From contig NZ_LMQP01000003.1 in assembly GCF_001425405.1 (NCBI RefSeq), positions 1,395,526 through 1,459,525 of the forward strand: a DNA stretch of 64,000 nucleotides. The letters run 5' to 3'. Of this stretch, positions 55,691 through 63,638 are shown one piece after another (position 1 is the first letter of the stretch; every line of letters starts with the position of its first letter). The position numbers were made by a program, and so were the translations under genes. The stretch comes from Sphingomonas sp. Leaf412. Its GTDB lineage: Bacteria; Pseudomonadota; Alphaproteobacteria; Sphingomonadales; Sphingomonadaceae. The notes below the pieces were generated by a model, which ran no database searches, was not told the origin of the DNA, and worked only from the letters and a program-made list of their open reading frames with translations.

Positions 55691-56044
55691 GCAGGTTCAC
55701 GCGAAGACGCGAAGACGCAAAGGCGTCTCGCACGACGCGCAGCGTCCTTCCAAGCCGAAGCGATGCAATGGCCACACCGCACCCCGCAACCACACCATCT
55801 TCGCGTCTTCGTGTCGTCGCGTGAATCAGCCTTCTTTCAGGCCAGAAAGAAGGGTGGTTCACGCAGAGGCGCGGAGACGCAGAGGTGTCCCGCCCGGCGC
55901 GAAGCGCCTATCAAGCCAACATGCCGCAGGCAAAAAGTTGGCCGCTATCGCGCCCGCTCTCCCCCAAAACTCGGCGCCTCTGCGCCTCTGCGCCTCTGCG
56001 CGAATAAACCTTCTTCTCCGCGCCTCCGCGCCTCCGCGTGAATC
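55691..56044. repeat. Compound inverted-repeat locus (GCGAAGACGC and GCAGAGGCGC units)
   Basis: No gene is seen in the 427 nt between trpS and recJ. The interval holds alternately oriented repeat units: TTCACGCGAAGACGCGAAGA (55695 on) against TCGCGTCTTCGTGTCGTCGC (55801 on), then TTCACGCAGAGGCGCGGAGA (55858 on) against GCGCCTCTGCGCCTCTGCGC (about 55975-56001), and a last unit CGCGCCTCCGCGCCTCCGCG ending TGAATC. The same units bracket the GxxExxY gene at 35.4-35.9 kb. Here nothing like that gene lies between them. Confidence 0.8.
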
Positions 56045-56047
56045 AAA

Positions 56048-57796
56048 TCAACTCCGCACCCAAGCCGCATCGTCCACATGCAGCTCCGCCGCAGGCCGCG
56101 AGCCCCATTCGTCCAGCTTCGCGCGTCCCGCCAGCCACAACCGCCGCGACGGCCCCGCCGCCAGCAATGCCTCGCCCAGCGGCGTATCCGCCGCGCGGAA
56201 CGCCATCGCCTTCAGGCTGCGGCCGTCGTCCCCGGCCACGATCGCGCGGACATGGCCGTTGCCGACCACGTCGACCTTGATCGTGCGCACCGGCCCGATC
56301 GCGACGCGCGGGCTCGGCCAGCCCATGCCGTACGGCCCCCCCGCCTCCAGCGCGGCGACCAGGTCGGGCGTGACCCCACCCGGCGCCAGCACCGAATCGA
56401 CCAGCAACGCGCGATCCTCCCGCGCCCGCGCGATCGCGTCCGCCAGCCGTTCCTCCAGGAAAGCCGCGAATGCCGCCACGCCCCCCGCCGCCACGGTCAG
56501 GCCCGCCGCCATCGCATGCCCGCCGCCCGCGACCAGCAGCCCCGCCTCCTTCGCCGCCAGCACCGCCTGACCCAGGTCGACGCCCGTGATCGACCGGCCC
56601 GATCCCTTGCCGACGCCGTCGTCGTCCAGCGCGATGACGATCGCAGGTCGCCCCAGCTTCTCCTTCAGCCGCCCCGCGACGATCCCGATCACGCCGGGGT
56701 GCCAGCCCGCCCCCGCGACGACCACGACGGAGCGCTCCGCGACGATCGCCAGCTCCGCGCCCTCCTGCACGATCGCCTCGATCGCGCGCCGTTCCTCGTT
56801 CAGCCGGTCCAGCTCCGCCGCAATCCCCCGCGCCTCGTCCACGTCCGTCGTCGTCAGCAACCGGACGCCCAGGTCCGCGCGCCCCACGCGCCCGCCCGCG
56901 TTGATCCGCGGCCCCAGCGCGAAGCCCAGATCGCTGCACACCGGCGCGCGCGTCAGCCGCGACGCCTCGATCAGCGCGGCGAGCCCGACGTTACGCCGCC
57001 CGCCCATCACCTTCAGCCCCTGCGCCACGAACGCGCGATTGAGGCCCCGCAACTGCGCCACGTCCGCGACGGTGCCCAGCGCGACGAGGTCGAGCAGGTC
57101 GAGCAGCTTCGGCTCCGTCCGCGCCGCGAAATACCCCCGCCCCCGCAATTCGCGCAGCAACGCCGCGCCCAGCAGGAAGCACACGCCCACCGCGGCCAGA
57201 TGGCCGTGCGCCGCGCCCTCATCCTCATCCAGCCGGTTAGGGTTCACTACCGCCACCGCGCGCGGCAGGCGGGTGGCGCATTGGTGATGGTCGACCACGA
57301 TCACGTCGACCGGCGCGTCGTCCAGCACGTCGAACGCCTGCGCCCCGCAATCCACCGTCACGATCAACGTCGCGCCCGCCCCCGCCAGCGTCGCCAGTGC
57401 GGCGGCATTCGGGCCGTACCCTTCCGTCATCCGGTCCGGGATATGCACCGCCGCGTCATGGCCCAGCCCGCGCAGCAGCAGGACCAGCAACGCGGCCGAC
57501 GTCGCGCCGTCGACGTCGTAATCGCCGAAGATCGCGATCTTCTCCCCCGCCTCCACCGCATCCGCGATCCGCGCCGCCGCCGTGTCCATGTCGCGAAAGA
57601 CCGACGGATCGGGCATGAACGCACGGATCGATGGCGCGCGATGCGCCTCCAGCCCCTCGCGCGGGCACCCCCGCGACAGCAGCAGGCTGGTGACCAGGTC
57701 GTCGGGCACGAACCCGTCGCGCTGATCCGCCGCCAGCGCGCGCCACCGCCACGGCTGGCCCATGATCGAACGGTCGATGTCGAGAACGTGACGCAT
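56048..57796 (-). CDS. recJ: Single-stranded-DNA exonuclease RecJ
   Basis: 582 aa. DHH phosphoesterase motifs: AIFGDYDVDGATSAALL, IVTVDCGAQAF and VIVVDHHQC. The DHHA1 domain has LLVAGGGHAMAAGLTV. 5'-3' exonuclease used in recombination and mismatch repair. ATG at 57796 begins conserved sequence (MRHVLDIDRSIMGQPWRWR). Confidence 0.95.
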   Translation of the reverse strand: MRHVLDIDRSIMGQPWRWRALAADQRDGFVPDDLVTSLLLSRGCPREGLEAHRAPSIRAFMPDPSVFRDMDTAAARIADAVEAGEKIAIFGDYDVDGATSAALLVLLLRGLGHDAAVHIPDRMTEGYGPNAAALATLAGAGATLIVTVDCGAQAFDVLDDAPVDVIVVDHHQCATRLPRAVAVVNPNRLDEDEGAAHGHLAAVGVCFLLGAALLRELRGRGYFAARTEPKLLDLLDLVALGTVADVAQLRGLNRAFVAQGLKVMGGRRNVGLAALIEASRLTRAPVCSDLGFALGPRINAGGRVGRADLGVRLLTTTDVDEARGIAAELDRLNEERRAIEAIVQEGAELAIVAERSVVVVAGAGWHPGVIGIVAGRLKEKLGRPAIVIALDDDGVGKGSGRSITGVDLGQAVLAAKEAGLLVAGGGHAMAAGLTVAAGGVAAFAAFLEERLADAIARAREDRALLVDSVLAPGGVTPDLVAALEAGGPYGMGWPSPRVAIGPVRTIKVDVVGNGHVRAIVAGDDGRSLKAMAFRAADTPLGEALLAAGPSRRLWLAGRAKLDEWGSRPAAELHVDDAAWVRS

Positions 57797-57847
57797 CGTG
57801 CGCGCCTTACCGGCGGCGCGCACCGGTGTCGCCCCTCCTCTTCTCCC

Positions 57848-57923
57848 CGTCATTGCGAGCGGAGCGAAGCAATCCAGGACGGCGCGCGAAACGCTGGATC
57901 GCCGCGCTGCGCTCGCGATGACG
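57848..57923. repeat. REP-like palindrome (GTCATTGCGAGCGGAGCGAAG type)
   Basis: CGTCATTGCGAGC at 57848-57860 faces GCTCGCGATGACG at 57911-57923, with AAGCAATCCAGG and CGCTGGATCGCC inside giving further pairing. It lies between recJ and the downstream-located prolyl hydroxylase gene. Only one copy of this type was seen in the window. Confidence 0.85.
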
Positions 57924-57925
57924 AC

Positions 57926-58612
57926 CTACGCCGGCAAGCCCACCCACGGTTCCTCCCGGAACCACTTCGTCACGATATACTTCACCCCCGCCACCACCGG
58001 CATGCCCTCGTGCAGCGTCGCGGTATTGGGCGCGCCGTCGGCGTCCATGTTGTTCCATGCCAGCAACATGCCCTTGCGCGGTACCGCGCGCACGCCGCCC
58101 TGCGGGAACCAGGTCGCGCCGCCCTCCTCCACCTCGTTCAGATACACCATCGCGGTCCACGTCCGCTGCCCGCCGCCCGCGCGCATCTTCTGCCAGTAGC
58201 TTTCGCCCTCGTGGAAATAATCGTGATGGGTGCGGAAATGCTGCCCGGGGGCGTAGCGCTGGCCCTGGATCGTCTCGCCATATTCGGGCGCGATGCCCAG
58301 CGCGGCGGCGATATATTCGTCGATCTGCCGCACGCCGTCCGCGTGGCGATCCATGTCGCAGCTTTCGGACGTGCGGTTCTCGTTGCTGCCCGTGTCGGTC
58401 AGCAGGGTCGACGGCCGCCGCCGCGCCTCGATCATCGCGACCAGCCAGTCGCAATTGGCGTCGTCCAGGAAGCCGGGGCAGCGCCACGCCGCGATCCGGT
58501 CGCTGGGCAGCCGCTGCATCCGCGGGTCGGCGTCGAGCCGCGCCGCCACGTCGCGCCCGATCGCGGCGCGGACGGGGGAGGGGCGGCCGGGCGGGATGGT
58601 GGTGATCGCCAT
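57926..58612 (-). CDS. Prolyl 4-hydroxylase-like 2-oxoglutarate/Fe(II) oxygenase
   Basis: 228 aa. The catalytic domain has the His-x-Asp pair in QHFRTHHDYF, distal His in TLHEGMPVVAGVKYI, and Lys near the end for 2-oxoglutarate. TWTAMVYLNEVEEGGATWFP is typical of bacterial P4H-alpha-like proteins. All ligands are present. Substrate unknown. ATG at 58612. Confidence 0.9.
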   Translation of the reverse strand: MAITTIPPGRPSPVRAAIGRDVAARLDADPRMQRLPSDRIAAWRCPGFLDDANCDWLVAMIEARRRPSTLLTDTGSNENRTSESCDMDRHADGVRQIDEYIAAALGIAPEYGETIQGQRYAPGQHFRTHHDYFHEGESYWQKMRAGGGQRTWTAMVYLNEVEEGGATWFPQGGVRAVPRKGMLLAWNNMDADGAPNTATLHEGMPVVAGVKYIVTKWFREEPWVGLPA

Positions 58613-58643
58613 CCCGCCCGATTATGCCTCCCCCGCCGGTCGT

Positions 58644-59774
58644 TCAACCCTGCCAGAACATGTCGTGGACCACGTCGACGACCCGCCCGGTGTAGATATC
58701 GACCAGCAGCGCATCGTCATAGTAACGGACCCAGCGATACGGCCCGGCGACGTCGGGCAGGCGATAGGAATACGGATCGTCGATCCAGTAATCCTGCGCG
58801 AACAGCAGCGACGACAGCCTGACCCCGACCGCGAAGCGCTGATACCCCCGGTCCCAGCCATAAGGCGCGTAATAGCGCGGCAGGCGATAGGCCGAGCGGT
58901 TCACCGCGCGATAGCGGTTCCAGTCGTAGCGCGAGTCGCGCCGCCAGTCGCGGTTCCACTGCCCGCGGTTCGACTGCCCGCGATCCCATTGCCCGCGATC
59001 CCATTGCCCGCGATCATCGCGGTCGTTCCAGCCCCACTGGCGCTGCCCCTGCCCGCGCTGGTCCCAGCCGCCCCGATCGCCGTTCCAGTTCCGGTCGCGG
59101 CCCGCCCGCTGGTCGCGATCGCGGTTCCAGTCGCGGTCGCGCCCATCGCGGTTCGCGTCCCGATCGCCGCGGAAGTTGCGCTCGGTCCACAGCGGCCGCC
59201 CGTCGCGCGGATCGCGCTGCGCCTGCTGCGGCGTTCGATCCGGGCGCTGCCGGTCGCCGCGGTTCCAGCCGCCCGCGGGCGCCGCACCACGCTCCGGCCG
59301 GTCGGGCCGTTGCCAGCCGCCGGGATTCGCCGCCACCGACGCATCGCCGCGCGGCCGTTCGACACGTTGCGGTCGCTCGCCCCGCTCGGGCCGCTGCCAG
59401 CCGCCCGCATCCGCCGCCACCGATGCGTCGCCGCGCGGCCGTTCGGCACGTTGCGGTCGCTCGCCCCGGTCGGGCCGCTGCCAGCCGCCCGCATCCGCCG
59501 AGACCGCCGCCTCGCCGCGCGGTCGTTCGGCACGCTGCGGCCGCTCGCCACGATCCGCCCGTTGCCAGCCACGCGCCTGCCCCTCGGCGCGCGCTTCCGC
59601 GCCCGCGCCGCGCTCGGGCCGTGCGTCCGGCGCCCGCTCGCGCCCGCCCGGTCCGCCGCGCGACTCCATCCGCTGCCGCATCGCCTCGCGCAGCGACACG
59701 TCCTGCGCCATCGCCACCGCAGGCACGACCACCGCCGCCGCCGCGAGCAACCCTGCCACCACCGCCTTCATCAT
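58644..59774 (-). CDS. RcnB-like exported protein with tandem repeats
   Basis: 376 aa. A signal peptide (VVAGLLAAAAVVVPAVAMAQ) is followed by an Arg/Gly/Asp-rich low-complexity middle and a C-terminal RcnB-family domain containing YRAVNRSAYRLPRYYAPYGW, WIDDPYSYRLP and YDDALLVDIYTGRVVDVVH. Residues about 69-152 are three near-identical 28-residue repeats starting GWQRPDRGERPQRAERPRG; a further region has DRGQWDRGQW repeats. Periplasmic; RcnB members relate to metal homeostasis, but that role is not shown here. ATG at 59774 (or 59771). Confidence 0.8.
   Translation of the reverse strand: MMKAVVAGLLAAAAVVVPAVAMAQDVSLREAMRQRMESRGGPGGRERAPDARPERGAGAEARAEGQARGWQRADRGERPQRAERPRGEAAVSADAGGWQRPDRGERPQRAERPRGDASVAADAGGWQRPERGERPQRVERPRGDASVAANPGGWQRPDRPERGAAPAGGWNRGDRQRPDRTPQQAQRDPRDGRPLWTERNFRGDRDANRDGRDRDWNRDRDQRAGRDRNWNGDRGGWDQRGQGQRQWGWNDRDDRGQWDRGQWDRGQSNRGQWNRDWRRDSRYDWNRYRAVNRSAYRLPRYYAPYGWDRGYQRFAVGVRLSSLLFAQDYWIDDPYSYRLPDVAGPYRWVRYYDDALLVDIYTGRVVDVVHDMFWQG
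59319..59570 (-). repeat. Three tandem 84-bp coding repeats in the RcnB-like gene
   Basis: Each 84-bp unit encodes 28 residues beginning GWQR and containing RGERPQR(A/V)ERPRG. A fourth partial unit follows. High identity suggests copy-number change by slippage or recombination. Confidence 0.8.
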
Positions 59775-59920
59775 CGGTCCAACGCCTTCACTCACCGGCG
59801 CACAGCCGGCCCTTCGATGAGGCCGCTTATGGACCGGTCGTGCAATACGCAGGCTGAATTGGTTCGTCAGCGGAATGAAAGCTGGGGCCCCCCCGTCACC
59901 CCGGACGTCATTATCCTCTT

Positions 59921-59998
59921 GTTCCCCCGCGGAAGCGGGGGTCCAGAGTCACGAACGGTGTCGCCTGAGACTCTGGACCCCCGCTTCCGCGGGGGAAC
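59921..59998. repeat. Perfect 30-bp inverted repeat
   Basis: GTTCCCCCGCGGAAGCGGGG with GTCCAGAGTC (59921-59950) is the exact reverse complement of 59969-59998; the spacer is 18 nt. It lies upstream of the RcnB-like gene and just beyond the 3' end of the first acyl-CoA synthetase gene, where it may act as a terminator. Confidence 0.9.
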
Positions 59999-60022
59999 GG
60001 GATGGCGTCATTCGGCGACGCG

Positions 60023-61621
60023 CTACCCCACCCCCGCCAGCACCTTCGCCTTCCCGTAGTCCGCCTTCCCGTTGGGCGCGCGCAGCGATTCGTGCGTCGT
60101 CACCAGCAGCTTGGGATGCTTGTACCCCGCCAGATGCCGGCGCAGTTCCTCGCGCACCGCCGCCTCGTCGAAGCCCGCGGCCGCCTGCACTACCGCGGTC
60201 ACCGACTGGCCCCATTTCGGATCGGGCGTGCCGAACACCAGCGCGTCGTCCACCGCCGGACAGATCTTCAACGCCTCCTCGACTTCCTCGGGAAAGATCT
60301 TCTCCCCCGCCGAATTGATGCACGCCGATCCGCGCCCCAGCAGCACGATCGAGCCGTCCGCATTCACCTTCGCGAAGTCGCCCGAGACGGTGTAGCGCAC
60401 GCCGTCGATCACGCGGAACGTCCGCGCGCTCTTCTCCGCATCCTTGTGATAGCCCAGCGGCGTCGGCGGCCCCAGCACCACCTTCCCGGTCACGTCGGAC
60501 CCCGGCACCACGTCGCGATCGTCGTCGTCCAGCACGCGGCACCGCCCGCCGATGACGAAGCGCGCGGTCTCCACCGTCCCGTCCCTCGTCGTCAGCGAGG
60601 TTCCCATCCCGATCGCCTCGGACGAGGAGAAATTGTCCTGGCACGTCGCCTCGGGCATGTGGCGGATCAGGCCATCCTTCACCCCCTGGCTCCACATCAC
60701 GCCCGACGAGATCAGCAACCGCACGCTCGATACGTCCCATCGCGCGGGCGCGGCATCCAGCGCCTCCATGATCGGTCGGGCGAAGGCGTCGCCGACCACC
60801 ACGACGCGATTGGCGCGCCATTTGTCGACCGCATCCAGCAATTCCGCCGCATCGAAATGCCGCCCCGGCAACGTCGCGACCATGCCCCCTGCCAGCAGCG
60901 CGTTGTAGGACGACAGCAACCCCGTCCCGTGCATCAACGGCGGCCCGCACACGACGCGCGGATATTCCTCGCCCGCCGCCGCCGCCATCGCGGCCCAACC
61001 CGCCACCGCCGTCGGCACCGGCACCCCCGCGGTTTTCAGCGCGACGAACGCGATCCGCGTCAGGTCGCCGTGCGCCCACGCGACTCCCTTGGGCATCCCC
61101 GTCGTGCCGCCGGTGTAGATGAAGAATTCGTCCTCCGCCGCGCGCGCGATGCCCAGCGCCGCGCCGTCGCCGTCCTCCGCCAGCGCGTCGAACGCCACCG
61201 CCCAGTCGGGCACGCCCACGCCGTCGCCGATCTCGACATAGGTCCGCACCCCCGTCGCGCGCGCACGGACCTCCGCCACGCAATCGCGCAGCGCCTGTCC
61301 GTATACCAGCACGGTCGCATCCGAATCCGCCAGGATGTACGCCAGCTCCTCCGCGACGTAGCGGTAGTTGACGTTGACGTGCGTCCCCCGCGCCTTCCAG
61401 CAGGCGACCAGCGCGGTCAGATAATCCGCGCTGTTGTGCGCGTAGAAGGCGAAGCGCTCGCCCGTCTGCAACCCGCGCGCCACCAAAGCGCGCGCCAGGT
61501 TGTTCGACCGCCGCTTCAGCCCGGCCCAGTCGACCACCTGCGCGCCATGCGCCAATGCCACGCGATCGGGCGGCGTCACCGCCTCGACCGCCTCGATCAT
61601 GTCCGCGAAGTTGAAGCTCAC
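60023..61621 (-). CDS. Acyl-CoA synthetase (AMP-binding), copy 1
   Basis: 532 aa of the ANL superfamily. The ATP motif is FFIYTGGTTGMPKGVAWAHG; later SSSEAIGMGTS and the hinge region YTVSGDFAKVNADGSIVLLG are seen, with C-terminal catalytic Lys in APNGKADYGKA. Activates a carboxylic acid to its CoA ester; probable fatty-acid or steroid-type substrate, not determinable. GTG start at 61621 overlaps the stop of the upstream synthetase gene by 4 nt. Confidence 0.9.
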   Translation of the reverse strand: MSFNFADMIEAVEAVTPPDRVALAHGAQVVDWAGLKRRSNNLARALVARGLQTGERFAFYAHNSADYLTALVACWKARGTHVNVNYRYVAEELAYILADSDATVLVYGQALRDCVAEVRARATGVRTYVEIGDGVGVPDWAVAFDALAEDGDGAALGIARAAEDEFFIYTGGTTGMPKGVAWAHGDLTRIAFVALKTAGVPVPTAVAGWAAMAAAAGEEYPRVVCGPPLMHGTGLLSSYNALLAGGMVATLPGRHFDAAELLDAVDKWRANRVVVVGDAFARPIMEALDAAPARWDVSSVRLLISSGVMWSQGVKDGLIRHMPEATCQDNFSSSEAIGMGTSLTTRDGTVETARFVIGGRCRVLDDDDRDVVPGSDVTGKVVLGPPTPLGYHKDAEKSARTFRVIDGVRYTVSGDFAKVNADGSIVLLGRGSACINSAGEKIFPEEVEEALKICPAVDDALVFGTPDPKWGQSVTAVVQAAAGFDEAAVREELRRHLAGYKHPKLLVTTHESLRAPNGKADYGKAKVLAGVG

Positions 61622-63207
61622 GACGCCACCCCCACCGCCGCACCGTCCACCAGCGTCTTCTTCCCCCAATATTCGTCGCGCAGCACGCGCTTGTACAATT
61701 TGCCCGTGTCGTGGCGCGGCAGCTCGGCGCGGAAATCGATCCGCCGCGGCGTCTTGACGTGGCTCAGATGCTCGCGCGCGAACGCGGTCAGCTCGGCCGC
61801 CAGCGCCTCGCCCGCCTCGCCCATGTCGCGCGGCTGGACCACCGCCACGACCTGCTCCCCCATCTCCTCGTGCGGCGCACCGATCACCGCCACGTCCGCG
61901 ACCTTCGGATGCGTGACCAGCAGGTTCTCGATCTCCGCCGGATAGATGTTCACCCCGCCCGAGATTATCATGAAGCTCTTGCGGTCGGTCAGGTACAGAT
62001 ACCCCTCTTCGTCCACGAAGCCCACGTCGCCCAGCGTCGTCCACCCATGGGAATCGGTCGCCTCGCGCGTCTTGTCGGGATCGTTGTGATACGAAAAACC
62101 CGGCCCCGCGGCGGCGCCCGCGGGATCGGGCTTCGGCTCGAAATACACCGTCCCCTCCGTGCGCGCGGGCACCTCGTTCCCGTCCTCGCCCACGATATGC
62201 GTGATCGTGGTCAGGTTGCGCCCCACCGATCCGAGATGCGTCAGCCATTCGGCGGCGGAAATGGCGTGGAAGCCGTTGCCTTCCGTCCCCGCATAATATT
62301 CTCCGACGATCGGCCCCCACCAGTCGATCATCGCCTGCTTCACCGGCACCGGGCACGGCGCCGCGGCATGCCACACCGCCTTCAGCGACGACATGTCGTG
62401 GCGCGCGCGCGCCTCCGCGGGCAGCTTCAGCATCCGCACGAAATGCGTCGGCACCCATTGCGCATGGGTGACGCGATAGGCCTCGATCAGCCGCAACGCC
62501 TCTTCCGGATCGAACCGGTCCATCACGACGACCGTGCCGCCCAGCTGCTGCACCGCCATCGTCCAGCGCAGCGGCGCGGCGTGGTACAGCGGCGCGGGGC
62601 TGAGATAAACCATGTCGGGCGTGAACCCGTACAGCGCCTGCCCCAGCATCACGAGCGGGGAGACGTTCTCGCCATAGGGCGTCTCGGGCAGCGGGAAGCG
62701 GACGCCCTTGGGCTTGCCCGTCGTGCCCGACGAATACAGCATGATCTGCCCCGGCGAGGGGTCGGCGATCGGCGTGTCGGGCTGCGCATCGCGCGCCGCC
62801 TCCCACGATTCGTATCCCGCCACGGTTCCGTCGACCATGTAGCGCGTCAGGTCCTGCACCCGCGGCAACAGCGCCTCCGCGCACCCCGCCGTGCCCTTCG
62901 ACATGATGAGGGCGCGGCATTCCCCGTCGCGGATGATATAGTCCGCCTCGTCCACCGACAGCTTGGACGAGATGCAGGTGACGTACACGCCCGCGCGCTC
63001 GGTCGCCCACATGATCTCGAAATAGCGCGGGCTATTGTCCATCATTACCGCGATCGCATCGCCGCGCTTCAGCCCCAGCGACCGCAGCAGGTGCGCCCCC
63101 TGGTTGGCGCGGCGCTCCAGCTGTGCGTAGGTGACGGTCTCCCCCGTCGCGGCCATGATGTACGCCGCCTTGTCCGGGCTGGTCGCGGCGTGCTTGTACG
63201 GGTGCAT
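61618..63207 (-). CDS. Acyl-CoA synthetase (AMP-binding), copy 2
   Basis: 529 aa. ATP motif IMLYSSGTTGKPKGVRFPLP, then EYYAGTEGNGFHAI, hinge GWTTLGDVGFVDEEGYLYLT and DRKSFMIISGGVNIYP, and catalytic Lys in PRHDTGKLYKRVLRDEYWGK. ATG at 63207 with GGAAGGG upstream. It differs from copy 1 along the whole length, so this is an old paralogue pair, not a recent duplication. The thiolase gene upstream suggests a beta-oxidation context. Confidence 0.9.
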   Translation of the reverse strand: MHPYKHAATSPDKAAYIMAATGETVTYAQLERRANQGAHLLRSLGLKRGDAIAVMMDNSPRYFEIMWATERAGVYVTCISSKLSVDEADYIIRDGECRALIMSKGTAGCAEALLPRVQDLTRYMVDGTVAGYESWEAARDAQPDTPIADPSPGQIMLYSSGTTGKPKGVRFPLPETPYGENVSPLVMLGQALYGFTPDMVYLSPAPLYHAAPLRWTMAVQQLGGTVVVMDRFDPEEALRLIEAYRVTHAQWVPTHFVRMLKLPAEARARHDMSSLKAVWHAAAPCPVPVKQAMIDWWGPIVGEYYAGTEGNGFHAISAAEWLTHLGSVGRNLTTITHIVGEDGNEVPARTEGTVYFEPKPDPAGAAAGPGFSYHNDPDKTREATDSHGWTTLGDVGFVDEEGYLYLTDRKSFMIISGGVNIYPAEIENLLVTHPKVADVAVIGAPHEEMGEQVVAVVQPRDMGEAGEALAAELTAFAREHLSHVKTPRRIDFRAELPRHDTGKLYKRVLRDEYWGKKTLVDGAAVGVAS

Positions 63208-63223
63208 AATCGGCCCTTCCTTG

Positions 63224-63271
63224 CGTTCCCCCGCGCAGGCGGGGGTCCAGTCTGCCCGCGTCTGCGCGGGC
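63224..63271. repeat. Palindromic repeat (CCCCCGCGCAGGCGGGGG type)
   Basis: GTTCCCCCGCGCAGGCGGGG followed by GTCCAGTCTG, then CCCGCGTCTGCGCGGG. It sits immediately 3' of the small GIY-YIG gene and upstream of acyl-CoA synthetase copy 2. Confidence 0.8.
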
Positions 63272-63275
63272 ATGT

Positions 63276-63569
63276 TCAGCCGAAGATGGTCGGATACAGG
63301 TCCCGCCACTCCGGATTCATCCTCTCGATCGCCGACAGCTTCCACTGCCGGTTCCACTTCTTGATCTGGCGCTCGCGTAACCGGGCGTTCTCGAGATCGT
63401 CATGCGCCTCGTACCAGACGAGGAGGGTGCAGCCGTACTGCCGGGTGAAGCCGTCGATGGCGCCGGTCCGATGCTGCCACGCACGCGCAGCGAGATCGCT
63501 GGTGACGCCGACATAGATCGTGCCGTTGCGTGCGCTCGCCATGATATAGACGTATCCCGGCTTGCGCAT
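63276..63569 (-). CDS. GIY-YIG domain nuclease, small single-domain
   Basis: 97 aa (UPF0213/YhbQ-like). GYVYIMASARNGTIYVGVTS holds the GIY-YIG strands in variant form (YVY-YVG); Arg29, HRTG and the AHDDLENARLRERQIKKWNR helix with the catalytic-type Glu follow. ATG at 63569 follows GGAGGGAG; a second ATG is at 63581. It is closely bracketed by palindromic repeats on both sides. Function of these small proteins is unsettled. Confidence 0.88.
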   Translation of the reverse strand: MRKPGYVYIMASARNGTIYVGVTSDLAARAWQHRTGAIDGFTRQYGCTLLVWYEAHDDLENARLRERQIKKWNRQWKLSAIERMNPEWRDLYPTIFG

Positions 63570-63585
63570 CGCTCCCTCCATTGTG

Positions 63586-63633
63586 CCTCCGCGAAGGCGG
63601 AGGCCCAGACTGGGTCCCCGCCTTCGCGGGGAC
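63586..63633. repeat. Paired palindromic intergenic repeat (CCGCGAAGGCGG type)
   Basis: CCTCCGCGAAGGCGGAGG (63586-63603) and GTCCCCGCCTTCGCGGGGAC (63614-63633), the same pair as at 27785-27832 with one substitution in the shared core. It lies between the thiolase and GIY-YIG genes. Confidence 0.85.
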
Positions 63634-63638
63634 ACACC

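Noticed and set aside
60023..63010. A single 995-residue open frame spanning both acyl-CoA synthetase genes
   Set aside because: Only its last 532 codons show family motifs; the first part is the out-of-frame shadow of the upstream synthetase. High G+C keeps the frame open by chance.
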